Assembly (NCBI RefSeq): GCF_000317065.1
Contig: NC_019701.1
Span: 1 to 64,000, forward strand
Length of the DNA: 64,000 bases
Reading direction: 5' to 3'
From: Pseudanabaena sp. PCC 7367
GTDB lineage: Bacteria; Cyanobacteriota; Cyanobacteriia; Pseudanabaenales; Pseudanabaenaceae
Positions 28,172 through 37,122 of this stretch are shown here, in pieces (positions within the stretch are counted from its first letter, which is position 1; each line of letters begins with the position of its first letter). The notes below the pieces were generated by a model, which saw only the letters and a list, made by a program, of their open reading frames with translations, was not told where the DNA came from and did not search any database. The translations under genes were made by a program, and so were the position numbers.

Positions 28172-29122
28172 CTATTTTGATCGCCGATACAAGAAAAAAG
28201 CAGCTAATATACCTGCCGCTATCAATACTAATCCCAAAACAAGCGGCATATTGAAGTTCAAGGCGATCGCGGGTAAATAAGCTTTAAAGCGCCGACCTAT
28301 GATATTCATTGTCTCAAATATGAGCAAGCCCAACCCGAATAAAAACAGGAAATTAACAGCCCACTTATAATTGGATTGCCAAAATATATGTAACCAGTTT
28401 TTCCTTAAAACAGTTGAGGATTCTGCTTTATCAGCGACTGGCTCGTTAGACGCAGGTGTTTCTTCTAAAAAATCAGATAACTCGTAAAGAAGATAATCTA
28501 AATCGTAATATTTAACCAATACTTTGATAACAGATGCATAATCACCCCTTACAGCGACATATATGTCAAACTCCCTTTCCCAGTCTCTTATAGTACCTTC
28601 AGGTAAATTCGTGCCCCTAAGCAGTCTGGATACCTCTCTTAGGAAACTATTGTCTTTCTCATCTTTGAGATATTCACCATCTACACTGAACTGACGCCCC
28701 AAATTAAAGCTTTTTAGTTTTGTTTGAATAATCTGTCTAACCTTTTGCTCGATCGATGCATCAAAGAACTCATAAACAAAATCACGTATTGTTTTTAATT
28801 GTTTGCTAATATCGTTGTTATCACTACCTGGGATAGGAATCTGAGTGATTATGCCAATAAAAGAACCTGCACCAATTAGTGACATAAAAATACAGTCTAG
28901 TTCAGAATGACCTATTACTGTAGTTCCAACATATCTTAGAGTAGATGTAACTAGTAATGAACCGAAGGCAGATAGTGCTAAGTATATCCACACCTGCCAT
29001 AAGTTAAGGATATACTTGGTTGTAGCGAGATATTTTTTCTGAATACCAATTAGTGATAATAGCGCACCAAAAATAATTGGGAGAACCAGGTATAAAATAT
29101 CAATGTATTCCAAGTTTTCCAT
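28172..29122 (-). CDS. Five-helix membrane protein, partner of the TIR gene
   Basis: A protein of 316 residues from ATG 29122; a GTG at 29170 would add 16 residues and overlap the TIR gene by 31 bases. Three membrane helices lie in the N-terminal third (IDILYLVLPIIFGALL; WQVWIYLALSAFGSLL; CIFMSLIGAGSFIGII). A soluble helical region of about 140 residues follows, then two C-terminal helices (WAVNFLFLFGLGLLIF; VLGLVLIAAGILAAFF) and a basic tail YRRSK. No family is recognised. It is AT-rich with only one HIP1 site, unlike its neighbours, and lies directly downstream of a TIR-domain gene. The pairing suggests a membrane effector or receptor in a TIR signalling or defence unit (inference). Confidence 0.7.
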   Translation of the reverse strand: MENLEYIDILYLVLPIIFGALLSLIGIQKKYLATTKYILNLWQVWIYLALSAFGSLLVTSTLRYVGTTVIGHSELDCIFMSLIGAGSFIGIITQIPIPGSDNNDISKQLKTIRDFVYEFFDASIEQKVRQIIQTKLKSFNLGRQFSVDGEYLKDEKDNSFLREVSRLLRGTNLPEGTIRDWEREFDIYVAVRGDYASVIKVLVKYYDLDYLLYELSDFLEETPASNEPVADKAESSTVLRKNWLHIFWQSNYKWAVNFLFLFGLGLLIFETMNIIGRRFKAYLPAIALNFNMPLVLGLVLIAAGILAAFFLYRRSK

Positions 29123-29139
29123 AGCATGGCTGCGATTCG

Positions 29140-29556
29140 TTATGTGACTTTCTGACCAGTTATTCCCCACATAAGCTGTTCTATTGGGTCAGGGCTTTTA
29201 CTTCTAAAATCTACCCAACTATAATAACTAAGAAATGCTGGCAGCTGTGGAGCCTTTGGCGCACTTTCAAGGATCACAGGTATGATAGGCATCATTGTCT
29301 TAGTTGATTCTCTCAAGAAAGCTCTGGTTTCTAAATTTTGCCAAGGACTGACAGAGCTTGCTCCTACAAAAACAATTGCAGACTTTGCAAATCTAAAAAC
29401 ATTGTCTAATTCCTTCTGCCAGTCTGTTCCTGGCCTAAGCTCCCAAATATCTAGCCATAACTTAATACCTTTTTCTTTTAGCTTTTCACAGATTTCAATA
29501 ACCTCTCGTCGATCGTCAGCACTGTAAAAAACGATCGCATCATACTCAGGAGACAT
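29140..29556 (-). CDS. TIR-domain protein
   Basis: A 138-residue protein that is a single TIR domain. Features are DAIVFYSADD (beta A), IKLWLDIWELRPGTDW (the W-x-D...PG-x-W segment of bacterial TIR proteins), AIVFVGASSVSPWQNLETRAFL with the putative catalytic glutamate E75 after W72, and a C-terminal VDFR. Bacterial TIR domains of this form can hydrolyse NAD or make cyclic ADP-ribose signals; here catalysis is inferred from the W-x-x-x-E motif. It is the first gene of a two-gene unit with the membrane protein, 17 bases apart or overlapping depending on start. Cytoplasmic, with no N-terminal sensor domain. Confidence 0.85.
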   Translation of the reverse strand: MSPEYDAIVFYSADDRREVIEICEKLKEKGIKLWLDIWELRPGTDWQKELDNVFRFAKSAIVFVGASSVSPWQNLETRAFLRESTKTMMPIIPVILESAPKAPQLPAFLSYYSWVDFRSKSPDPIEQLMWGITGQKVT

Positions 29557-29810
29557 AATTTTATTCTTCTGCTAACCCATTAGACTCTTGTGCCGCGCTA
29601 CATTTATTACGTCTTGAAGGCTTATAACCATGCAGCTTTGTCTGGACTTTGCAAGTTATTTATTTTGATGTTGTTGTCAGTATAGCTGAAATTCTATTAC
29701 TCAAATACGTTGAATCATCAAGCAAATCTCCGTTGAGTTGGATTAAGATCAAGCTAACCTAAAGTAAGCTAAATTAATCAAGATTGATCCTGATCCGAAT
29801 TTAATAAACT

Positions 29811-30335
29811 ATGTTTGACGCGCTCTTTTCCACCCAAGGGGTAATGGTAATGTTGCTGGCTGCCTATGGCGTGGCCATGTGGATGTTTCTGACCAGTGCG
29901 CCCAAGGTGCATACAATCATGGTGTCAGACATGGAGCAGGCTAGAACATTTTACGAAGGGCAACTAGAGCTATCGATCGCCGATGTGCCCTTGCATTACT
30001 ACTATGGCAATGAATATAGTCTAGGTGCGGCCTCTGACCCAATGTACTATAACCTGCCAATGGAGGCGCAACGCACTGCCACCAAAGATGTTAATGATGG
30101 CGGATACTGGTATCAACTGGGTAAAAATGCCCAATTGCACATCGTACCAGGAGCCCATCGCCGTCAGAGTAACCGCGATCGCCATGTTTGTTTCAACCGC
30201 GATTGTGTTGAGCAGGTGTTGCTAAGGGTGCAGATGCGCGGAGTCAGGCATAAGGTACGCTGCGAAAAGCCCTTGATTTTTATGGTTAAAGACCCCGATG
30301 CACAGATTATTGAAATTGAAGAAGTAATTTCTTAG
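29811..30335 (+). CDS. Membrane-anchored VOC (glyoxalase-like) domain protein
   Basis: A 174-residue protein with one N-terminal membrane helix (about 8-28, GVMVMLLAAYGVAMWMFL), then a VOC-superfamily domain: VHTIMVSDMEQARTFYEGQLEL opening, central YWYQLGKNAQLHIVPGA, DRHVCFN, and the ending IFMVKDPDAQIIEIEE. VOC proteins coordinate a metal with His/Glu side chains; candidates here include the HIV histidine and the final Glu of IIEIEE. Substrate is unknown and it need not be a glyoxalase. Convergent with ddl. Confidence 0.75.
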   Translation: MFDALFSTQGVMVMLLAAYGVAMWMFLTSAPKVHTIMVSDMEQARTFYEGQLELSIADVPLHYYYGNEYSLGAASDPMYYNLPMEAQRTATKDVNDGGYWYQLGKNAQLHIVPGAHRRQSNRDRHVCFNRDCVEQVLLRVQMRGVRHKVRCEKPLIFMVKDPDAQIIEIEEVIS

Positions 30336-30350
30336 CCTGGATGTAATTAA

Positions 30351-31406
30351 TTAACCAACGATCGGTTTATGTCTCTCTAGCGCTAAATCTACTAACCGAT
30401 CGCATAGGTCATGAAAACTAATTCCGCTCGCTTCCCACAGTTTGGGATACATACTGGTGGAGGTAAATCCAGGCAGGGTATTGATCTCATTAATTAAAAC
30501 CATAGAACTCGCTTCCACATAGAAAAAGTCCACGCGCCCCAGCCCTGAACCAGCAACTGCTTCAAATGCGGCGATCGCCATGTCTTGCACTGCCTGAGTC
30601 ACTGTCTCTGGCAATTGCGCAGGAATATGTAAATCCGCCATCCCAGGCGTATATTTGGTTTCATAGTCGTAAAAATCGCTATTGTAGGTAATCTCACCCA
30701 CGATCGAGGCTTTGGGTTGCTCATTCCCCAACACCGCGCATTCAATTTCCCTGGCGGTAACGCCCTGCTCAATAATGACCCTGGGGTCATAGCTGGTGGC
30801 GCTGTGGATCGCTGCCTCTAGCTGGGAGCGATCGCGTACCTTGGAAATCCCCACCGAGGAGCCAAGGTTGGCAGGTTTAACAAAACAGGGATAACCCAGC
30901 GTAGTTTCAATGTGCTCATACCACTCTTCCGGTTCCTGCTGCCACTGCCACCGACTCAGCGCCACATATTTGACCTGCGCCAAGCCTGCCTGGGCAAACA
31001 ACGCCTTCATCAAAACCTTGTCCATGCCCACCGCCGAGGCCAACACGCCATTACCAACATAGGGCTTTTGCATCAGTTGCAGCATCCCCTGCACGGTGCC
31101 ATCTTCACCATTGGGGCCATGCAGCGCCGGGAACCACACATCAACTTCATTGGCGGCGGCGGGTAATTTAAACTGACCACTATTGTCAATCTGCTCTGGC
31201 TTACCGGCTTCTAATACGTTTAGCGATCGCTCTGGATCACACCACACCCCGTCTTTTTGAATATAGAAGGGCATGACTTGATTGCGGGGATTCTGCCCCA
31301 AGCCCTGGGCGATCGACTTGGCGGAAACCAGCGAAACTTCATGCTCGCCGGATTGACCACCAAATAAGAGGCCGATTTTTAGGGTTTGATTGTTGGTTGA
31401 GTTCAT
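30351..31406 (-). CDS. ddl: D-alanine-D-alanine ligase
   Basis: Cytoplasmic ATP-grasp enzyme that makes D-Ala-D-Ala for peptidoglycan. The 351-residue protein shows [18 protein letters not shown] at the N-terminus, [26 protein letters not shown] (ATP-binding), and the metal/product site [21 protein letters not shown]. Length and motifs fit the Ddl family. It is followed on the same strand by no other cell-wall gene; the upstream neighbour is a sugar-acid kinase 111 bases away. Confidence 0.96.
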   Translation of the reverse strand: MNSTNNQTLKIGLLFGGQSGEHEVSLVSAKSIAQGLGQNPRNQVMPFYIQKDGVWCDPERSLNVLEAGKPEQIDNSGQFKLPAAANEVDVWFPALHGPNGEDGTVQGMLQLMQKPYVGNGVLASAVGMDKVLMKALFAQAGLAQVKYVALSRWQWQQEPEEWYEHIETTLGYPCFVKPANLGSSVGISKVRDRSQLEAAIHSATSYDPRVIIEQGVTAREIECAVLGNEQPKASIVGEITYNSDFYDYETKYTPGMADLHIPAQLPETVTQAVQDMAIAAFEAVAGSGLGRVDFFYVEASSMVLINEINTLPGFTSTSMYPKLWEASGISFHDLCDRLVDLALERHKPIVG

Positions 31407-31517
31407 TTGCCACCTCGATCGCGCTGTTTGCCTTTGCGCAGGGATGGCGATGCGATCGATTGGTAACGGGCGATCGGTTTGCCTTTCCCTGGCGTTCTAA
31501 AATATGGGCATGATAGC

Positions 31518-32846
31518 TTAATTTGTTGGTTTTCTGGTGGTTAATCTTTGATAAACCGTCGCCAGCGCATCATCATCCCCCACATTCCCAGGAAACAAAA
31601 CCACCGGCAAATTAGGTAAATGCTCCCGTTCCGCAGGCGTACGCACCACCGAACAACCAGCAATAATCTGCCCCAACAATCGCGCCGTAGTTAGTTCCAG
31701 CCCCTTACTCAGCACATCATTAGAAGTAATCCCGCCCTTGCTAATCAAAAAACTGGTTTCCGCAGGCAGCCCCTTCACGATCTGCATCAACAAGTCCGAC
31801 ACCTCCTCGCCAAACTTCAGCCGAGTTTGCACATCCTCAAACTGTAACTCTTCCCGTGAGGTATAGACCACCGGAGTTTTACCTGCCCCATGCGCCGATC
31901 GCACCTGCTCCAGAGCTTGCTGCAATAACAGATCTCGGTTGAACGGTGTGAGTAACTGCTTAACCTCAATTTCGATCGCTGCTACCCCTGGCTGTTTTAG
32001 TAATTGTGCCAGTTGGGCAGTGGTTTTTTTGACATGGGAGCCCACGATCACCGCACCAGGCTGATCTGTGCGCACATAGGTAGACATTTGCTCTGGCGCA
32101 ACGGGTTGGGGCGGTAACTGTGCCAGAGCAGTAAGTATGCTGGCGGCACTCCTGAACAGGAATTTTTTACCCTGGGCAGCCGCAGCCAGCACATCAGCGG
32201 CAAACTTATCTAAATCGGCCTGGGTTTCCGCATCAACCACGCCACATTGATTGTTACTCAGCGCCAGCAAGCGATCGAGACTGCCAGCGCGAATGTCGGC
32301 CAGCAAGAAGCGCTCCACCTGCTCAGCAGCAATTTTGCCCTTGGTCTTTTCCGCCACATAGTCTGGTAAATAGCTGGTGGAATAGCCAAATACAGAATCC
32401 TTGGCAAACTCTGTGTCATGGGTCGGGACAGGCTTGCCATCAATGATTAAATAGTGGGTGCTGTCGATCGTGACCCTGCCCCCCTCAAAAAAGGCTGGCA
32501 CCAGAAAATGGGCATCAAAGGGCCCTGTTTCCGCCGCGATCGCATCGGTTTCGATTGGATAATGGCCGCGCAGGGTTGAATCGGAGCGACTCACCACCAT
32601 ATATTCAGCAATGTTTTCCGCCGCGATCGCCTGTTTTAAATTATGGCAAACTTCGCGGGTGACCCGATCGGCTGCTTCAGGTTCGATCGCCCTGGTATTG
32701 GTGAGCACAAACATGATCGGCGCACTATCTCGCAAACCAAACCGCAGCGTATCCACATCCCATTTGGTTAGCAAAAGGCAGCTATGGACGGTTTGTGAAC
32801 CGGTGGGATCATCGTCGAGAACCACGATTTTAGGTTTGGCAGTCAT
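31518..32846 (-). CDS. Four-carbon acid sugar kinase family protein
   Basis: A 442-residue protein of the former DUF1537 family. The N-terminal domain opens KIVVLDDDPTGSQTVHSCLLL and has SDSTLRGHYPIE. The C-terminal nucleotide-binding domain includes TSFLISKGGITSNDVLSKGL and ends near LVVLFPGNVGDDD-like sequence. Characterised members phosphorylate four-carbon sugar acids such as D-threonate or erythronate for catabolism. No dehydrogenase, aldolase or transporter gene of such a pathway is adjacent, so the substrate in this organism is unknown. Confidence 0.82.
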   Translation of the reverse strand: MTAKPKIVVLDDDPTGSQTVHSCLLLTKWDVDTLRFGLRDSAPIMFVLTNTRAIEPEAADRVTREVCHNLKQAIAAENIAEYMVVSRSDSTLRGHYPIETDAIAAETGPFDAHFLVPAFFEGGRVTIDSTHYLIIDGKPVPTHDTEFAKDSVFGYSTSYLPDYVAEKTKGKIAAEQVERFLLADIRAGSLDRLLALSNNQCGVVDAETQADLDKFAADVLAAAAQGKKFLFRSAASILTALAQLPPQPVAPEQMSTYVRTDQPGAVIVGSHVKKTTAQLAQLLKQPGVAAIEIEVKQLLTPFNRDLLLQQALEQVRSAHGAGKTPVVYTSREELQFEDVQTRLKFGEEVSDLLMQIVKGLPAETSFLISKGGITSNDVLSKGLELTTARLLGQIIAGCSVVRTPAEREHLPNLPVVLFPGNVGDDDALATVYQRLTTRKPTN

Positions 32847-33040
32847 AGTTTCTGGTAGGTCGGATCAAAAAATAAAAGTGAAGGATATTATTCCTCCACT
32901 CTATCTCAATATGTTGCTGCCTCAGTAATCAGATCCAGTTGTCAGTAAGACCAGACCTGGAGTTCTGGATGATCGATTTTTTAACAAAAGCCCAGAACTT
33001 AATGCAATATTAATAAAAACAATAGCTTTGTTGATTGCCT

Positions 33041-33895
33041 CTATACCAAGATCAAGGCTGCACCAATAACAGCCTCAGGCGCAGTATCTGGGAATGCCGC
33101 CACCAATTCATCGGCTTGGGTGAGGCTGCCTGTGCCATCGGAATCTGTCCACAAGGCCAGACCAGAGAAGCCAAAGACCGCCGGATCAGTGCTGGTGAGA
33201 ATATAATCCACATCAAATCTGAGTTGGAGCTTGTCACCTTCGAGGGGATTGAAGTCAAAGACGATCGCATAGTCGTCCAGGCCAGAATCGGTGGGATCGC
33301 CATTGTCATAGAAAGAGACACCCGCATCCGCTAGCACAAAGGTATCAGTGTCAATACCACCCACCAGCACATCAATTTCTCCTAAACCAGGCAGGCTACT
33401 GGATGGGGCTGCACCATAGAGGGTATCTGCGCCCTGATCGCCGGAAACCAAATCGCTGCCAATATCACCAAACAGCAGGTCGTCGGCTTTATTCCCAAAT
33501 AGCTGATCGGCATCCTTACCACCCCAGAGGGTGTCGTTACCCTGCCCACCACTGAGAGTATCTTCGCCCTGGTTGCCAAACAAAAGGTCATTATCAAGAT
33601 TGCCATTGACAACATCATTACCTTCATTACCAGTAACAAAGTCGTCGCCCTCGTTGCCATTCAGTTCATCATCACCGGCACCACCAACGATCGCATCACG
33701 GCCATTGAAGCCAAACACAGTGTCGTCGCCACCAAACACAAAAATACGATCGTCAAAATTAGAGGCGAAGTTAATTACATCAACTCCCTCAGTACCAAAA
33801 ATGTCATCACCGGGATCTTCCTGGGGCGGTAGGATAAAAAATAGACAATCCTCGCCATCTTCACTCAAGTGAACGGGACAAATCTCTGTTTCCAT
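33041..33895 (-). CDS. RTX calcium-binding repeat protein
   Basis: A 284-residue acidic protein with a central block of about 10-12 glycine-rich nonapeptides of the GGxGxDxLx type (GGDDTVFGF, GGAGDDELNGNEGDDFVTG, GNQGEDTLSGGQGNDTLWGG and others, about residues 54-165). These form a calcium-bound parallel beta-roll. The C-terminal part (DTFVLADAG, YAIVFDFNPLEGDKLQL) resembles the tail common to secreted RTX proteins of cyanobacteria. There is no N-terminal signal peptide, consistent with type I secretion, but no secretion genes are adjacent. A strong GAGGAG Shine-Dalgarno precedes the ATG. No enzymatic domain is seen. Confidence 0.87.
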   Translation of the reverse strand: METEICPVHLSEDGEDCLFFILPPQEDPGDDIFGTEGVDVINFASNFDDRIFVFGGDDTVFGFNGRDAIVGGAGDDELNGNEGDDFVTGNEGNDVVNGNLDNDLLFGNQGEDTLSGGQGNDTLWGGKDADQLFGNKADDLLFGDIGSDLVSGDQGADTLYGAAPSSSLPGLGEIDVLVGGIDTDTFVLADAGVSFYDNGDPTDSGLDDYAIVFDFNPLEGDKLQLRFDVDYILTSTDPAVFGFSGLALWTDSDGTGSLTQADELVAAFPDTAPEAVIGAALILV

Positions 33896-34582
33896 GTGGT
33901 CTCCTCACGGATAAGTTTTCTCAGTCTTAAGGATTTTCTTGGTTCAGCGCCTAGCGCAAACATTTGCCAGTCAAGATCATAGTTAGCTAGAACTTTGATT
34001 TTGATGAGGCCGGCTTAGATGAGCTAATTACCATAAACCAATAAATATTTCTGGGCTTATCGATCGCTAGACTTTAGCAACATATTGCGATCGATTGATG
34101 TTTTGATGTTTCAAGCTATTTCACCGCTCGAGCACCTCAACAATTTAGCTAATGAAAGCAAATAGAGCTGTGTTGGTGCTTAAGGCATTCAATTTTAATC
34201 AAAAAATTTCAAGTAAAGACTTTGCCACTGCCATGTATTCCCGTTTCATAAAACCCTATGCCCGATCGCCTAGACCTTTAAATTAATACTTAAAATATTA
34301 TAAAATATTAATAAAGGCCTGATCAATCAAACACTTTAGGTGTTTATACATAAGCAGGATTTACATTGGCAAGAGTATACTACATGTTTGCGATTAATCA
34401 ATCTTTGCTCTTACTGGCACGATTTTTGACCTGATCTAGCAACGGCAATTGAGTTCATTAGGCAAACTAACCCCAAGGCGCTAGGATAATCATGCTGGTA
34501 GTTCTAGTTCTGTGCAGGTAGGGACATGTGGACAGTGAACTAGACATTTAGTCATTGATATTATTAGCAACATTATTTTGAA
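33896..34582. other. 690-base divergent spacer
   Basis: Between the RTX gene and the kinase gene at 34583. AT-rich with an AT-only stretch near 34,285-34,312. Only tiny frames of under 20 codons occur, and none is a known small cyanobacterial protein. No tRNA is seen. Confidence 0.45.
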
Positions 34583-35455
34583 ATGTGGGACGAAATAGCA
34601 GCACACATATCCCGATCGATCGGTGCGCCCTTTACGATCGCGGCCACTAATTATGTGGGTGGTGGCAGTATCAATCGCGCTTGCCAGGTGATTGGTGACG
34701 ATCGCCAGTTTTTTGTGAAAACCAACACCGCCGCTCAGGTGGGCATGTTTGAGGTGGAAGCGATCGCCCTAGAGCAAATGCACGCGACCAATACAATTCT
34801 GGTGCCCAAGCCCATTTGTTGGGGGACGGCGGCGGGTTCGAGTTATTTTGTGGCGGAGTGGCTGGAGCTAACTCGATCGCAGGATTGGAGCGCAATGGGA
34901 CACAAGCTGGCGGCCATGCATCGGGTCACCAGCAGCAAAGGTTTTGGCTGGGATCGACAAAATGTAATTGGCGCTACGCCGCAAGTTAATACCTGGGAGT
35001 CGGATTGGGTTGAGTTTTACTCTAAGCATCGCTTGCAATTTCAACTCAAGCTAGCGCGACGCAATGGGTTTAGCTGCCGCATCTCTGAGCAAGAGTTACT
35101 AGATGCGGTGCCGAAATTTTTTGAGACCTATCAACCGCAACCAGCGATGGTACATGGCGATCTGTGGAGTGGAAATCTCAGCTTTGCAATCGTGAATGGT
35201 AAGACCGAGCCAGCGATCTTTGACCCGGCGCTTTATTATGGCGATCGAGAAGTAGACATTGCCATGACTGAGTTGTTTGGATCACCGCCTGCCAGCTTCT
35301 ATCAAGCCTACAATCAATCATTTCCGCTTGATCCGGGCTATCAAAAGCGCAAAACCCTCTATAACCTCTATCACATCCTGAATCATTTTAATTTGTTTGG
35401 GGCGGGGTATGGTTCCCAGGCACAACGCATGATTGAGCAGGTTTGTAGAATGTAG
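34583..35455 (+). CDS. Fructosamine-kinase-family phosphotransferase
   Basis: A 290-residue aminoglycoside-phosphotransferase-fold kinase. It has GGGSINRACQV (nucleotide loop), FFVKTN with the ATP-binding Lys, VAEWLEL hinge, the catalytic loop HGDLWSGN (191-198), and IFDPALYYGDREVDIAMTELFG with the metal-binding Asp. This combination is typical of fructosamine-3-kinase and its bacterial homologues (YniA type), which phosphorylate sugar adducts on glycated proteins so that they fall off. The substrate here is inferred. No GTG or ATG upstream gives a better start. Confidence 0.88.
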   Translation: MWDEIAAHISRSIGAPFTIAATNYVGGGSINRACQVIGDDRQFFVKTNTAAQVGMFEVEAIALEQMHATNTILVPKPICWGTAAGSSYFVAEWLELTRSQDWSAMGHKLAAMHRVTSSKGFGWDRQNVIGATPQVNTWESDWVEFYSKHRLQFQLKLARRNGFSCRISEQELLDAVPKFFETYQPQPAMVHGDLWSGNLSFAIVNGKTEPAIFDPALYYGDREVDIAMTELFGSPPASFYQAYNQSFPLDPGYQKRKTLYNLYHILNHFNLFGAGYGSQAQRMIEQVCRM

Positions 35456-35690
35456 TTTTTTTCAGGGGCAAGGTAAACAGATGCTTGAAAGATGATTGAA
35501 CCAAAACAGCGATCGCCTAAATCTCTAAGTTGGTTTGGGGTACTAAGCAAGTAAGAGTTCAGGGCAAGTCGAGGTTAATTATAATTATTAGGATTGAAAT
35601 CACCCGATCGCTTCTAATCTGATTCAAGCCCGATTGCATTATTCTTTTCAGGGAGCAAATTCAAGGAGAAAATTCAAGGAGTAAATATTT

Positions 35691-36800
35691 GTGAGTGCCG
35701 TTCCGCCAGAGCAACCTAAGCCAGTACCTGATGTGACCCAGAATTTAAGCGATCAAGCGATCGATGATCCTGATGCCCTAGACAAGCTGGCTCGCCTCAA
35801 GGTTAAAAGCCTCACTGCGGCAAGGGGAGAGTTGGTTTTTCCCTGCATTCCCAGTTACAAAGATCGTTATTTAACGCAAATTAATGCATTGCTGGTGGCG
35901 CTCGGCCAGAACTTCACCACCAAGGAAAAGCAAGCCCTGGCAAACATTGTCGGTAAGCACCTGGAAGAAGGTTTTGCCAAGTCCCCCTACGCCCGTCTGG
36001 TGTTTAGATATATGCCGCCTACGCCCACAGTGGGGCTGACCAAGGGCTTGAATATTAATGTGAATAGCGAAGTACCCTCGATCGAGGATAAGTATCAGCG
36101 CTGGGTCGATACCAGAGAAGGCTCTTTGTTTGGTAGCCATGCCGATGCCAAGGTGATCGAGGTGGTGGAATCGATCGCGGCGAGTGATCCGGCTAAATGC
36201 CCAATTATGGATATTGGCGCGGGCAATGGTCGGAATACCTTCCCGCTGGCTAAGCTGGGTTATCCGGTGGATGCGATCGAGCTAGCGCCTGTGTTTGTAG
36301 AGCAAATGCAAAAGATCGCCACTGCTGAGGGGTTGAATATTAATGTGATTGAAGGGAATGTTTTAGATCCAGCCTTAAAAATTCGCCCCGCCCATTATGG
36401 CTTGATCTTTGCCGCTGAAGTAATCCCCCATTTCCGGCATATTAATCAGGTGGAATTGTTGCTGGCCAGGATGTGTGACTGTCTGCGATCGCAGGGTTTG
36501 TTGTTATTTAACCTGTTTCTAACCAGCGAAGGCTATGAACCAACCCCAATGATTAGGGAATTGTCGCAGGTGGCCTGGTCGTTTTTGGTAACCCCAGCGG
36601 AGTTGGATGCGGCGCTGCAAAAGCTACCACTGGAAATAATTGCCAATCAATCGGTTTATGATTACGAAAAGCAACATTTGCCAGAGAAAGCCTGGCCGCC
36701 TACTAATTGGTTCCCAAGCTGGTCACGGGGACGCGATCTTTTCCCTACCGATCGACAGCCCCCTGTGTCTTTGCGTTGGTTGTTGTGTCGTCGCACTTAA
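35691..36800 (+). CDS. SAM-dependent class I methyltransferase
   Basis: A 369-residue protein with an N-terminal helical region (about 1-150) and a Rossmann methyltransferase domain. Motif I is MDIGAGNGRNTFPLA, motif II is VDAIELAPVF, and IFAAEVIPHFRH and LRSQGLLLFNLF follow. The substrate is unknown. The GTG start at 35691 is supported by AAGGAG upstream; AATTCAAGGAG is duplicated there (about 35,658-35,680). It is a single gene with a long 3' spacer containing a transposase remnant. Confidence 0.78.
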   Translation: MSAVPPEQPKPVPDVTQNLSDQAIDDPDALDKLARLKVKSLTAARGELVFPCIPSYKDRYLTQINALLVALGQNFTTKEKQALANIVGKHLEEGFAKSPYARLVFRYMPPTPTVGLTKGLNINVNSEVPSIEDKYQRWVDTREGSLFGSHADAKVIEVVESIAASDPAKCPIMDIGAGNGRNTFPLAKLGYPVDAIELAPVFVEQMQKIATAEGLNINVIEGNVLDPALKIRPAHYGLIFAAEVIPHFRHINQVELLLARMCDCLRSQGLLLFNLFLTSEGYEPTPMIRELSQVAWSFLVTPAELDAALQKLPLEIIANQSVYDYEKQHLPEKAWPPTNWFPSWSRGRDLFPTDRQPPVSLRWLLCRRT

Positions 36801-37020
36801 TTTGTAACTCCTTAATTCTAAGTACAGGACAAAAAATTGAGAGCGGAACGAAATTGAGAACGCTTGGTAGTCAGGTTAAATCAAATATTGCGTAAAACCC
36901 ACATTCCGCAGGTTTTGGAATAGGATAATTGTATTTTTGAAGTATGAATGAGTGGCTCAGACCCACATTTCGCGGTTAAGAAATAAAATAAGGTAATTTT
37001 GAAAAAGCCGAATCGAGCCA
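36801..37020. other. Spacer with repeated ACCCACATTyCGC motif
   Basis: This 220-base gap contains two copies of ACCCACATTCCGC/ACCCACATTTCGC (36897-36909 and 36961-36973), 51 bases apart, just upstream of a transposase fragment. They may be leftovers of insertion-sequence ends. Confidence 0.45.
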
Positions 37021-37122
37021 GTGGAAATCAAGGTAGAGCACCTAGACCATCTAGGCATCGTAGTCGAAATCATTGACGAGATGGGACTAGTCGAATGTAT
37101 TAACCGGAATATTTTTATTTAG
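37021..37122 (+). pseudogene. Truncated IS1634-type (DUF4277) transposase N-terminus
   Basis: A 33-codon frame from GTG 37021 reads VEIKVEHLDHLGIVVEIIDE and so on, like the N-terminal domain (VERLDHLGIVAGIIDEIGL) of IS1634-type transposases, which are normally about 550 residues. It stops at a TAG that overlaps the 3' end of lpxB by four bases. The rest of the element is absent. This is a relic, not an active IS. Confidence 0.75.

Noticed and set aside
33382..33872. Long frames on both strands over the RTX repeats
   Set aside because: They arise from the repetitive Gly/Asp/Asn codons; only the minus-strand RTX frame has a good Shine-Dalgarno and protein logic.
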